Positions 17,745 through 27,430 are shown, counted from the stretch's first letter. The stretch: 37,599 nucleotides of DNA from Bacteroidota bacterium (GCA_029851965.1 JARKUW010000143.1:1-37599); one strand, 5' to 3'. Notes: generated by a model not told the origin, from the letters alone. Program-made: numbers and translations.

Positions 17745-18632
17745 ATGCTTAAAAAGTTATCCTTGTACACGCTGGCCTTCTTGGGGGCAATTATGCTCCT
17801 TAGTTCCTGCGAAAAGGAATATGAATCTATTGAGAACATTGACGAAACACGACTTCAGCAATATTTAAAGACCAGTAATCTGCAGTTTGAGAAAGACTCA
17901 TCTGGATTTTACTACCTGGTGGACACTGCTGGTGTTGGAAACAACTTCACTGACAAGGATTCTGTATTGTATAACATCACGGTAAAATCGCTTGGTGGCG
18001 GTACCGAGTATTACAACACGGCGACTTATTCAGCGAATCTTGCTACACTTGTCGGCTATTCGGGTGTGTTGGTGTCAAAAGATATACCAGCAATTCGTAC
18101 GGCAATACTTGCAATGAAACCAGGTGGAACAGCTAAAGTATTGTTGCCGTCTTATCTTGCTTTTGGCAAAAACGGTTTGAGCAATATCAATGTCCCGTCT
18201 AACGAGCCGATTGAATTGACCATTGTTACCTATCCGGAAAGGTCACAGGCTGCATTGGATAACCGGATTATCCAGCAGTTCCTGGCGAAAAATAATCTGA
18301 CTGCAGATAAAGACTCCTCTGGAGTGTACTACAACATTGATGTGGTTGGAGCCGGTACGGACATCATTAACAAATCGTCTACGATAACAGTAAAGTATAA
18401 GGGCCGTTTGTTAAATGGAACCGAGTTCGACTCCTCTGGCGACACGACCAGTACAACTGTGTTAAATAACTTCATACAAGGCTGGCACAAGGTATTGCCT
18501 AAAATGAGAACCGGTGGTAAAGCAAGAATGTTTGTCCCATCGGGATTGGCTTATGGTTCATCGGCATCGGGAACTATTCCTCCAAACTCTGTACTTGACT
18601 TTGATGTAGAAGTCGTAGGTGTAAAAAATTAA
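17745..18632 (+). CDS. Two-domain FKBP-type peptidyl-prolyl isomerase-like lipoprotein
   Basis: Lipobox-like LLSSCEKE. C-terminal FKBP domain: ITVKYKGRLLNGTEFDSS..GWHKVLPKMRTGGKARMFVPSGLAYG..IPPNSVLDFDVEV. The N-terminal half is a degenerate second copy. Confidence 0.85.
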   Translation: MLKKLSLYTLAFLGAIMLLSSCEKEYESIENIDETRLQQYLKTSNLQFEKDSSGFYYLVDTAGVGNNFTDKDSVLYNITVKSLGGGTEYYNTATYSANLATLVGYSGVLVSKDIPAIRTAILAMKPGGTAKVLLPSYLAFGKNGLSNINVPSNEPIELTIVTYPERSQAALDNRIIQQFLAKNNLTADKDSSGVYYNIDVVGAGTDIINKSSTITVKYKGRLLNGTEFDSSGDTTSTTVLNNFIQGWHKVLPKMRTGGKARMFVPSGLAYGSSASGTIPPNSVLDFDVEVVGVKN

Positions 18633-18634
18633 TA

Positions 18635-19942
18635 TTAAGTATTTAGAGCTTCTTTAAATACCTTTAATACCCTTTCTCTGGCAAAAGCATGTTCAACAAT
18701 CGGTTGAACATGCTTTTCTTGTTTATACTCCGGGGCCCAGCGATAGATGTATTCGTTTTTTGGATCGAACTTCTTTGCCTGAAGTTCCGGATTGAAGACA
18801 CGGAAGTATGGAGAAGCATCATTGCCAGACCCGCATGCCCATTGCCAGCCGCCGACATTGCTGGCCATATCGTAATCCAGCAGCTTCTCCGCAAAGTAGG
18901 CTTCACCCCACCTCCAGTCAATTAAAAGATGTTTGGTGAGAAAACTAGCGACGATCATGCGTACGCGGTTGTGCATATACCCGGTCTGGTTGAGCTGGTT
19001 CATGCCGGCATCTACGATCGGGTAGCCGGTTTTTCCATTGCACCAGGCTTTAAATTCGGTTTCATTATTTCTCCAGCGGATCTTGTCGTATGCGGGCTTA
19101 AACGACTGGTTTCTGGTGTGCGGAAAATGCCAGAGGATCATCATGTAGAAATCCCGCCAGGCCAGTTCAGAAAGCCACTTGTACGCTTTCGCCGCCCAGG
19201 CCGCCTGAGCGGCCTGCCGGATGCTGATGGTACCGAATCTGAGGTGCAGCCCGATGCGGGTTGTTGCATCATCAAAAGGGTAGTCCCGTCTCTGCTCATA
19301 TTCAGCCAGTCTGACTTCAAAGTTCTTTTCGGGAAATATTTGTCCGGATGGTATAAAACCGATTTCGTTGAGGGTGGGTAAAGGAAGCGGGGGTATTTGC
19401 AGGAGGTTTTTGAAATATTTCGGCGTCGGATAGCTGCTGATGTAGAAGGTGTTTAGCTTGGCCATCCATTGCTTAAAATAAGGGCTGTAAACTGTATAGG
19501 GGCGGCCATCTGATTTTAGGATCTCATCCCTCTCAAACAACACCTGGTCTTTGAAAGTCCGGAAAGCGATGTTTTTGCTTTTAAGCAGATCTGCAATTCC
19601 CGTATCCCTTTTTAGCGCATAAGGCTCGTAGTCCTGATTCGTAAAAACACTTTCCACGGCATATTCCTTGAGGATTTCGTTCTCCCAGATATCTGCAGGG
19701 ATGCCACATTTGATCAGAATGGAGGTGCCGAGGCTGCTGAGCTGCAGGTGAAGTGGGGTTAGTGTTTGATGGATGAATGTCACCCTTGGATCCTGTTTGT
19801 TGGGCAGCTGGTGGAGGATATCTGTATCAAAAATAAAAAGCAGCAACACCGGACGACCAGATTTTAACGCATGATATAGTGCGGCGTTGTCGTTAATTCT
19901 TAAATCCCGGCGGAGCCAGCAGATCGAAATGGGTTGTTTCAT
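18635..19942 (-). CDS. phrB: Deoxyribodipyrimidine photolyase (class I CPD type)
   Basis: ICWLRRDLRINDNAALYHAL; ELAWRDFYMMILWHFP; LLDYDMASNVGGWQWACGSGNDASPYFRVFNPELQAKKFDP. Confidence 0.93.
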   Translation of the reverse strand: MKQPISICWLRRDLRINDNAALYHALKSGRPVLLLFIFDTDILHQLPNKQDPRVTFIHQTLTPLHLQLSSLGTSILIKCGIPADIWENEILKEYAVESVFTNQDYEPYALKRDTGIADLLKSKNIAFRTFKDQVLFERDEILKSDGRPYTVYSPYFKQWMAKLNTFYISSYPTPKYFKNLLQIPPLPLPTLNEIGFIPSGQIFPEKNFEVRLAEYEQRRDYPFDDATTRIGLHLRFGTISIRQAAQAAWAAKAYKWLSELAWRDFYMMILWHFPHTRNQSFKPAYDKIRWRNNETEFKAWCNGKTGYPIVDAGMNQLNQTGYMHNRVRMIVASFLTKHLLIDWRWGEAYFAEKLLDYDMASNVGGWQWACGSGNDASPYFRVFNPELQAKKFDPKNEYIYRWAPEYKQEKHVQPIVEHAFARERVLKVFKEALNT

Positions 19943-19959
19943 GAGGTATATAACTGAAA

Positions 19960-20865
19960 TCAAGAAGCGTAAATATCGGACAGGGCTTCGGGAAGCTGTG
20001 TAAATTGAAAGGTAAATCCGGCATCAAGGATCTTTTGGGCAGAAGTATTGGTGCTCATCAAGGCAATAACGGCCATTTCGCCAAGAATAAGTTTTATGAG
20101 TTCAGCTGGAACAGAGAACGGCCAAATGGGTCTTCTAAGTGTATCTGCGATTGATCTGGTTAGCGTTTTGTTGGTTACCGGGTAAGGTGCACAGGCATTG
20201 AATGTACCCGTAAAGGTGTTTTCCAGTGCAAAGATATACATGTTGACCATATCATCGAGGTGAATCCATGGAACCCATTGTTTGCCGGACCCAAGTGGTG
20301 CTCCTGCAAACCACTGTACAGGCTTCGCCATAGCGGGCAGCGCTCCTTCCTTTTCGGCCAGGATAACGCCGGTGCGGAACTTGACAATGCTCAGTCCGAG
20401 CTCTTCGCCACGATCCACCGCAGATTCCCATTTCAGACAACAATCTGCAAGAAAACCAGTTCCATTCCCGCTTGTTTCTGTTAAGATCTCGTCACCACGG
20501 TCGCCATAAAAGCCGGTCGCTGAAGCGGAGACGATACGCTGTACGGTGTGTGCCGTTCTTTTAAGGGTGTTGTAAAGCAGCTGTGTGGACAGGACCCGGC
20601 TGTCTATGATCTCCCGTTTGCGGGAATCCGTCCATTTGCCTTTTGATACATTTTCGCCGGCGAGGTGAACAATGGCATTTACCCCATTGACACAGTTGCT
20701 GTCAATAAGTTGCCTGTGGGGCTCCCATTTGAATACCTGAACGTTTGGAATAAACCGGGGATGGGTAGAGAGAATTGAGATCGTGTAATTTTTTTTAAGC
20801 AAAGCCTGCACCAAGGCCTTCCCGATCATTCCGGTCGCACCGGTTATTAAAACATGCTTTTCCAT
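19960..20865 (-). CDS. TIGR01777 family epimerase/oxidoreductase (YfcH/SulA-like)
   Basis: MEKHVLITGATGMIGKALVQALLKK; IVHLAGENVSKGKWTDSRKREIIDSRV; VSASATGFYGDRGDE. Confidence 0.92.
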   Translation of the reverse strand: MEKHVLITGATGMIGKALVQALLKKNYTISILSTHPRFIPNVQVFKWEPHRQLIDSNCVNGVNAIVHLAGENVSKGKWTDSRKREIIDSRVLSTQLLYNTLKRTAHTVQRIVSASATGFYGDRGDEILTETSGNGTGFLADCCLKWESAVDRGEELGLSIVKFRTGVILAEKEGALPAMAKPVQWFAGAPLGSGKQWVPWIHLDDMVNMYIFALENTFTGTFNACAPYPVTNKTLTRSIADTLRRPIWPFSVPAELIKLILGEMAVIALMSTNTSAQKILDAGFTFQFTQLPEALSDIYAS

Positions 20866-21041
20866 TTTTGATTTCCGTAATACTCCTCGTAACGAAATAC
20901 ACTCACTACAGTTTAACAACTTCTTTTTAGCGGATTGGTTTTAAAGATCGCCTTAATATTCAATTATGGTCAAATATGACGGGGTTTGTTGTGATTGTGT
21001 AAATATTACGCTATCAATTAGAAGGACCATGAAAAATCGTA

Positions 21042-21049
21042 TATTTTTG
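21042..21049 (+). promoter_or_regulatory. Putative -7 box for the cry-DASH gene
   Basis: TATTTTTG matches TAnnTTTG, 30 bp upstream of the ATG. No clear -33 TTG at standard spacing. Confidence 0.35.
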
Positions 21050-21078
21050 TGAGAATCGAATAACAGCCTTCCATTTAA

Positions 21079-22341
21079 ATGAAATCCAAGAGAATATTAG
21101 TTTGGTTTAGAAACGACCTTCGCCTGCATGATAATGAGATGTTGGTGGAGGCGATTGCTAAATCCGATGCTATTCTGCCTGTTTACTTTTTTGATCCAAG
21201 GCATTTCGATGCGGATCAGGTGAACAGGTCGGGATTCCTGCGTACAAAGTTTCTTATCGAGAGTGTTGATGCGCTGCGCAAGGCATTTCAGAAGTTGAAT
21301 GGCGACATCCTGATTGTACGGGGAAAGCCTGAGGAGCATATTCCAGGGCTGGTGGAGCAATATGAGATTTCAGAAGTATACCACCACCGGGAGGTGGCTC
21401 CGGCGGAAACCCATGTTTCGGCAGAAGTGGAAGACCGGCTGTGGAAGTTAAAGGTAAACTTAAAGCATTTCATCGGGCATACGCTTTACAACAAAGAAGA
21501 TTTACCCTTTCCGATTAAGGATATTCCAGATGTGTTTACCCAGTTTAAGAAGAAAACCGAACGTGATGCGATTGTAAAGCCCTGCATTGAAACCCCTGTT
21601 CACGTGGACTTTGTGGAAAGTGATGACTGGGGAGCGCTGCCGTCCTTAACGGAGTTGTTCCCGGATGAGCCTTTGGGTGGAATGCCTCACGGACATGGGA
21701 TTACAGGCGGTGAGGAAGCAGGTGTAGCGCAGCTGACTGAACTGTTGTCGGAACATTCCGTCATCTATCTGAAGCCTTCCGCAAAAGATCGTTCAGGGAA
21801 ATCGTCGAACCTTTCAGCCTGGTTATCCCTGGGCTGCTTGTCGCCACGTAAGGTCTATTGGGCTGTCAAAGCTGCTGAAGAACGCTTTGGAACTAACCCA
21901 AACTTCAACCATCTCATTCTTGGCCTGCTTTGGCGTGATTACTTCCGTTTCATGTTTAAGAAACACGGGGCACGCTTTTTAGAGGAGTCTTCGCTAAAAG
22001 CTGAACTTGCTGCTGAACCGGAGGAAGATCTCATTTTTGAAGGTTGGAAGAACGCCCGTACCGGGCATTTGCTCATTGACAGGTTGATGAAGGAATTGAA
22101 TTGTACTGGTTTCCTTCCGTACAGTTCCAGAATTCTTGTCGCGACGTTCCTGATACATGTTCTTAAGGTAAACTGGATGAAAGGCGCAGTCTATTTTGAA
22201 GAGCGGCTGATTGACTACACAACCGCAAGCAACTGGGGGAACTGGGCCAGCATCGCAGAAGGTGGGAAAGCGGCGAAATCCAAGCACGCTTTTGATATCG
22301 ACAAACAGCTGGAGTTGCTGAGAAGCAGTGCGCTGGTCTGA
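21079..22341 (+). CDS. DASH family cryptochrome (divergent C-terminus)
   Basis: ILVWFRNDLRLHDNEMLVEAI; LPVYFFDPRHF; SAWLSLGCLSPRKVYWAV; LLWRDYFRFMFKKHG; LIDYTTASNWGNW. Confidence 0.9.
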   Translation: MKSKRILVWFRNDLRLHDNEMLVEAIAKSDAILPVYFFDPRHFDADQVNRSGFLRTKFLIESVDALRKAFQKLNGDILIVRGKPEEHIPGLVEQYEISEVYHHREVAPAETHVSAEVEDRLWKLKVNLKHFIGHTLYNKEDLPFPIKDIPDVFTQFKKKTERDAIVKPCIETPVHVDFVESDDWGALPSLTELFPDEPLGGMPHGHGITGGEEAGVAQLTELLSEHSVIYLKPSAKDRSGKSSNLSAWLSLGCLSPRKVYWAVKAAEERFGTNPNFNHLILGLLWRDYFRFMFKKHGARFLEESSLKAELAAEPEEDLIFEGWKNARTGHLLIDRLMKELNCTGFLPYSSRILVATFLIHVLKVNWMKGAVYFEERLIDYTTASNWGNWASIAEGGKAAKSKHAFDIDKQLELLRSSALV

Positions 22342-22400
22342 GCGAAATGCTTGAGAAAAAATCGGATTACATAAAAATATTTCCTGGAAACTAAGGGACC

Positions 22401-22439
22401 TTGTTTATAAACAAAGTTGTTGAACGGTTGTTGTTAAAT
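22401..22439. promoter_or_regulatory. Putative operator region of the MerR/B12 regulator gene
   Basis: Perfect 14-bp palindrome TTGTTTATAAACAA (22401-22414), then GTTGTTGAAC (22416-22425) and GTTGTTAAAT (22430-22439), directly before the GTG start at 22441. Confidence 0.45.
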
Positions 22440-22440
22440 C

Positions 22441-23319
22441 GTGAGGAACTATTCAATAAGCGATATAGAAGGTCTGATCGGGATAAAAGCCCACACGATC
22501 AGGGCTTGGGAGGTCCGGTACAATCTAGTTCCGCCCAAGCGCACGCCTACGAACATCCGTTTTTACGATGAGGACGATCTTAAGATGCTTCTGAATATTG
22601 TTGCGCTGAACGAAAACGGCTACAAGATAAGCAGGATTGCGCAAATGAATAAAAAGAAGATCCTGGATCTGGTTACGCAGCTTAAAACCGACTGGGGCAA
22701 TGATGCGGTGCAGATGCTGAACCTCTCAAATGCAACACTGAATTACGATGAAGTAGCCTTTTCTGATATTCTGGGAAGTTGTATCCGCGAGATGGGACTG
22801 ACGAAGACAATGGATCAGGTGCTGTTCCCCTTCATGAAACGTATTGGTATGCTGTGGCAGACCGGTACCATCGAACCATCACACGAACACTTTGCGTCGA
22901 ACCTGATCCGTGAAAAGATTATTGTGGAGATCGATCGTGTCGACAAGCCTGAGCACAAGTCGCCGAAACGTTTCCTTTTATTTCTCCCGGAAGGGGAGAT
23001 GCATGAAACAGGCTTGCTTTTTGCGAGGTACCTCTTGAAAAAATGCGGGCATGACACCTTGTATCTTGGACAGGAAATACCATATTCGGACATCAGGAAG
23101 GTTATCGAGAGTTACAAACCGGACTTCGCTTTTATTGTCCTTACCTCCCTGAACTTAGGTAAAGACATCAATAAGATCATCTCCAAAGTAATGGAAAATT
23201 TAGACGTGCCGTTGATTGTAGCGGGTAGTTTAATCTCTGAATTCGACATACTTCTGAAGGATCAGCTTAAACCGTTGAAGAATGTATGTGATATCGAGGA
23301 ATTCCTTGAAGAAATATAA
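22441..23319 (+). CDS. MerR family regulator with B12-binding domain (CarH/LitR-like)
   Basis: MerR HTH: YSISDIEGLIGIKAHTIRAWEVRYNLVPPKRTPTNIRFYDEDDL. B12-domain features: WQTGTIEPSHEH (Wx9EH) and EGEMHETG (ExHxxG). Confidence 0.9.
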   Translation: MRNYSISDIEGLIGIKAHTIRAWEVRYNLVPPKRTPTNIRFYDEDDLKMLLNIVALNENGYKISRIAQMNKKKILDLVTQLKTDWGNDAVQMLNLSNATLNYDEVAFSDILGSCIREMGLTKTMDQVLFPFMKRIGMLWQTGTIEPSHEHFASNLIREKIIVEIDRVDKPEHKSPKRFLLFLPEGEMHETGLLFARYLLKKCGHDTLYLGQEIPYSDIRKVIESYKPDFAFIVLTSLNLGKDINKIISKVMENLDVPLIVAGSLISEFDILLKDQLKPLKNVCDIEEFLEEI

Positions 23320-23325
23320 AGAAGT

Positions 23326-23358
23326 TTGCCTATTCTTATTGGTAAAATTCTAATTTTG
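23326..23358 (+). promoter_or_regulatory. Promoter of sucA
   Basis: TTG (23326-23328), 22 bp, then TAATTTTG (23351-23358), matching the Bacteroidota TAnnTTTG -7. Confidence 0.45.
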
Positions 23359-23383
23359 CAACACTTAGAGCAATTGAAACATA

Positions 23384-26179
23384 ATGGATAATTTATCTTA
23401 TCTCAGCGGAGAAAACGCAGAATATATTGATTCCCAATACCAATCTTTTAAACAAGACCCACAGTCGGTAGAATTCGGCTGGCAGAAGTTTTTCGAAGGC
23501 TTTGATTTTGGAAGAGAATCTTCCGGAGCCTCGGTAAGTGCAGAAGCCCCAGAACACTTTTTAAAAGAAATTAATGTTTTAAATTTAATAAATGGATACA
23601 GGCAGCGGGGACATTTGTTCACCAAGACAAATCCGGTACGCGAACGCAGGAAACATCTCCCTACTTTAGACCTGGAGAATTTTGGGTTAAGTGATGCTGA
23701 CCTGGACACCGTGTTCAATTCAGGCGTTGAAATTGGTATAGGTGCCGCCAAACTTTCGGACATTGTTGCCTTTTTAACGCAAACCTATTGTGGTTCTGTA
23801 GGTGCCGAATACAAGTATGTCCGTACACCAGAAGTTGTTCAATGGATTGAACGTAAGATGGAAAGCGTGCGCAATACGCCGAATTTTTCTGCAAATGAAA
23901 AGAACAGAATCCTTGTTAAACTGAACGAAGCCGTTGGATTTGAAAACTTCCTTGGTACTAAGTTCCTTGGTCAGAAGAGATTTTCATTGGAAGGTGCGGA
24001 AGCGTTAATTCCTGCACTGGATTCTGTTATTGAGAAAGGTTCAGCACTGGGCATTGAGGAGTTCGTTATCGGGATGGCCCACCGTGGCCGTTTGAACGTG
24101 CTTGCGAATATTATGCAAAAGTCTTACAAAGACATTTTTGCAGAGTTTGAAGGTAAAGGGTACAGTGCAAGTTCTCCATTTGGAGGGGACGTTAAATACC
24201 ACCTCGGTTATTCTACTGACGTAACCACAAACAGTGGAAGCAATGTCCACTTGAGTTTATGCCCGAACCCTTCGCATCTGGAAACGGTGAACGGTGTGGT
24301 TGAAGGTATGACCCGCTCGAAAATTGATTTTAAGTATGATGGCGATAATTCCAGAATTGCGCCAATTTTGATACATGGTGATGCCTCCGTTGCCGGGCAG
24401 GGTATTGTTTACGAAGTAATACAAATGGCTGGTCTGGAAGGTTACAAGACCGGTGGTACCATCCACCTGGTCATCAATAACCAAATCGGATTTACCACGA
24501 ATTATAAAGATGCCCGTACCAGTACCTACTGTACGGACATCGCTAAAGTTACCCTTTCTCCGGTTTTCCATGTAAATGGAGATGATGTTGAAGGGTTGGT
24601 TTATGCGATCAATCTGGCCATGGAGTATCGCCAGAAATATAGAAATGATGTTTTTATAGACATCTTGTGCTACCGGAGATTTGGACATAACGAGTCTGAT
24701 GAACCGAAGTTCACTCAGCCGTTATTGTATAAAATCATTGAGAAACACGCCAATCCGAGAGATATTTATATTGACCAGTTGATCAAGGAAGGACACCTTG
24801 ATGCAGACAGGGCTAAGGCACTTGAAAAAGAGTTCCGTGGTACCTTGCAGGAGCGCCTGAACGAAGCGAAGGAGTTGACATCAACTTATCAGGATGTTAA
24901 GTTTGGTGGTGCCTGGGTAGACATGCGTATTGCAACCGGCCAGGATTTCGAAAGTTCGCCAAATACGGCTGTAAAAGAAAGTACCTTGCTGGAAGTTGCA
25001 AAAAGGATCAGTACCCTGCCGTCGGATAAGAAATTTTTCAAGAAAATTGAAAAGTTGTTCGAGGAACGTAGTAAAATGGCCACAACGACCCACGTTTTTG
25101 ATTGGGCGATGGGAGAGCAACTTGCTTACGGTACTTTGCTTTCTGAAGGTAAACGTGTTCGTGTGAGTGGGCAGGATGTAGAACGTGGAACGTTTTCACA
25201 CCGTCATGCGGTGTTAACGCTTGAGAATTCTGAGGAAGAATATATACCGTTGGCTAATATCTCTGATCAGCAAGCAGCATTTGACATCTACAATTCACAC
25301 CTATCTGAATACGGCGTTCTTGGATTTGAATATGGATATGCAATGGCCAATCCAAATGCATTGACGATCTGGGAAGCGCAATTCGGAGACTTTGTTAATG
25401 GTGCGCAGATTATTGTGGATCAATATATCGCAAGTGCAGAGACAAAATGGCAAAGGGAAAACGGATTGGTGCTGTTGTTGCCTCATGGTTACGAAGGACA
25501 AGGGCCGGAGCATTCTTCTGCACGTATTGAACGGATTATGGAGCTTTGTGCGGACTATAACATGCAGGTATTAAATTGCTCTACGCCGGCAAACTTCTTC
25601 CATGCACTACGCAGGCAGTTTAAACGTGATTTCCGTAAGCCACTGGTTGTCTTTACGCCGAAGAGCTTGTTGCGCCACCCTAAATGTGTGTCGCCACTGG
25701 CAGACTTCACAGAGAACAAATTCCAGGAAGTTATTCCGGATGTAAATGTTAATCCTGCGGATGTTAGCCGCGTCCTTTTCTGTTCAGGTAAGATCTATTA
25801 TGAGTTGCTTGAAAAGCAACAAACAGATGGAATTAAAAATGTTGCTATTGTTCGTGTAGAGCAGTTGTATCCAACACCTCTTGCGCAAATGGAAGCTGCT
25901 TACAACAGTTTTGAGAATGCCACCGAAGCGGTTTGGGTTCAGGAAGAGCCTGAAAATATGGGTGCATGGCCTTATATGTTGCGTAAGCTGAGAAAAACAG
26001 TTTTCAACAACATGGAGGTGATCTCCAGAAAGGAAAGCAGCAGTACAGCTTCAGGTTTTGCAAAACAGCATTCCGATCAGCAGGCCTATATCCTCGCAAA
26101 ATCCTTTGAAGTTCCGGTAACGGAATCGGCTAAAGACATCGCGGAAAAGTCAGTGCAACAAGAATTCAACGTAGATTAA
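23384..26179 (+). CDS. sucA: 2-oxoglutarate dehydrogenase E1 component
   Basis: GMAHRGRLNVLANIM, HGDASVAGQGIVYEV, RRFGHNESDEPKFTQP, LLPHGYEGQGPEHSSARIER. Confidence 0.97.
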   Translation: MDNLSYLSGENAEYIDSQYQSFKQDPQSVEFGWQKFFEGFDFGRESSGASVSAEAPEHFLKEINVLNLINGYRQRGHLFTKTNPVRERRKHLPTLDLENFGLSDADLDTVFNSGVEIGIGAAKLSDIVAFLTQTYCGSVGAEYKYVRTPEVVQWIERKMESVRNTPNFSANEKNRILVKLNEAVGFENFLGTKFLGQKRFSLEGAEALIPALDSVIEKGSALGIEEFVIGMAHRGRLNVLANIMQKSYKDIFAEFEGKGYSASSPFGGDVKYHLGYSTDVTTNSGSNVHLSLCPNPSHLETVNGVVEGMTRSKIDFKYDGDNSRIAPILIHGDASVAGQGIVYEVIQMAGLEGYKTGGTIHLVINNQIGFTTNYKDARTSTYCTDIAKVTLSPVFHVNGDDVEGLVYAINLAMEYRQKYRNDVFIDILCYRRFGHNESDEPKFTQPLLYKIIEKHANPRDIYIDQLIKEGHLDADRAKALEKEFRGTLQERLNEAKELTSTYQDVKFGGAWVDMRIATGQDFESSPNTAVKESTLLEVAKRISTLPSDKKFFKKIEKLFEERSKMATTTHVFDWAMGEQLAYGTLLSEGKRVRVSGQDVERGTFSHRHAVLTLENSEEEYIPLANISDQQAAFDIYNSHLSEYGVLGFEYGYAMANPNALTIWEAQFGDFVNGAQIIVDQYIASAETKWQRENGLVLLLPHGYEGQGPEHSSARIERIMELCADYNMQVLNCSTPANFFHALRRQFKRDFRKPLVVFTPKSLLRHPKCVSPLADFTENKFQEVIPDVNVNPADVSRVLFCSGKIYYELLEKQQTDGIKNVAIVRVEQLYPTPLAQMEAAYNSFENATEAVWVQEEPENMGAWPYMLRKLRKTVFNNMEVISRKESSSTASGFAKQHSDQQAYILAKSFEVPVTESAKDIAEKSVQQEFNVD

Positions 26180-26197
26180 AAATATAACACAGCAGAT

Positions 26198-27430
26198 ATG
26201 AGTATAGAAATAAAAGTTCCACCAGTAGGAGAATCGATTACTGAAGTTGTTTTATCCCAATGGTTGAAAAACGATGGTGATGTAGTAGAGATGGATGAAG
26301 TTATAGCAGAGCTGGAATCTGATAAAGCAACTTTCGAACTGACTGCAGAGCAGGCTGGAACTTTAAGAACAGTAGCAAACGAGGGGGATACCCTTGAAAT
26401 TGGTGCTGTCGTTTGTAGAATTGAAGAAGGTGGTGCAGCTGCACCGAAGGCACCTGAAGCCGCTGGCGAGCAGAAGCCAGCTGTTGCGGCAGAAACGAGT
26501 GTTTCTCCGGTAGCGGAAAAGCAAGGTGAATCTTATGCCACTGGTACACCTTCTCCAAGTGCAGGCAAAATATTAGCTGAGAAAGGTGTAGATGCTGGTT
26601 CTGTAAAAGGTTCTGGTGTAGATGGCAGAATTACGAAGGAAGATGCTTTGAAAGCAGAAAAACCTGCTGCCAAAGCTGCTGCACCTGCAAGCAAACCACA
26701 GGCTGCTGCTGAAGCACCAGTTGCGGGTTCAAGAGGTGAACGCAGACAGAAGATGACGCCTTTGCGCAAAACAGTTGCGAAGCGCCTGGTTGCGGTGAAG
26801 AATGAGACTGCAATGTTAACGACTTTCAATGAAGTTGACATGAAGCCGATCATGGACCTTCGTGGGAAATACAAAGAGCAGTTTAAAGAGAAGCACGGTG
26901 TGGGTTTAGGTTTCATGAGTTTCTTCACTAAAGCAGTTTGTGAAGCAATGAAAGATTTTCCTGCAGTGAACGCACGTATAGATAACGAAGAAATTGTTTA
27001 CAATGATTTTGTAGATGTTTCTATCGCTGTTTCTGCACCTAAGGGCTTGGTTGTACCTGTGATCAGAAATGCAGAAAGCTTAACGCTCGCACAGATTGAA
27101 AAATCAGTAATTGAACTGGCTACAAAAGCACGTGATAACAAGTTATCTATCGAAGAAATGACTGGTGGAACATTTACAATCACAAATGGTGGTGTATTTG
27201 GATCCATGATGTCTACACCAATCATCAATGCCCCTCAGTCTGCAATTTTAGGTATGCACAATATCATTCAAAGACCAATTGCAGAGAACGGTCAGGTAGT
27301 TATTCGTCCGATGATGTATCTGGCTTTGTCATACGATCACCGGATTATCGACGGTAGGGAATCTGTAGGCTTCCTGGTTCGTGTTAAACAATTATTGGAA
27401 GATCCAGCACGTTTGTTGTTGGGCATCTAA
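26198..27430 (+). CDS. sucB: Dihydrolipoyllysine-residue succinyltransferase (E2)
   Basis: N-terminal lipoyl domain ([11 protein letters not shown]), E3-binding motif, catalytic C-terminus [31 protein letters not shown]. Confidence 0.97.
   Translation: MSIEIKVPPVGESITEVVLSQWLKNDGDVVEMDEVIAELESDKATFELTAEQAGTLRTVANEGDTLEIGAVVCRIEEGGAAAPKAPEAAGEQKPAVAAETSVSPVAEKQGESYATGTPSPSAGKILAEKGVDAGSVKGSGVDGRITKEDALKAEKPAAKAAAPASKPQAAAEAPVAGSRGERRQKMTPLRKTVAKRLVAVKNETAMLTTFNEVDMKPIMDLRGKYKEQFKEKHGVGLGFMSFFTKAVCEAMKDFPAVNARIDNEEIVYNDFVDVSIAVSAPKGLVVPVIRNAESLTLAQIEKSVIELATKARDNKLSIEEMTGGTFTITNGGVFGSMMSTPIINAPQSAILGMHNIIQRPIAENGQVVIRPMMYLALSYDHRIIDGRESVGFLVRVKQLLEDPARLLLGI

Noticed and set aside
18929-19381. 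150-aa plus-strand ORF opposite the photolyase gene
   Set aside because: Lies antisense to a well-supported photolyase frame; no recognisable domain. Same reasoning for 29280..29678, 32074..32532, 24257..24688, 34022..34462 and 37092..37478.
20969-20980. GTCAAATATGAC imperfect palindrome upstream of cry-DASH
   Set aside because: One mismatched pair and no second copy elsewhere in the cluster; not distinguishable from chance.
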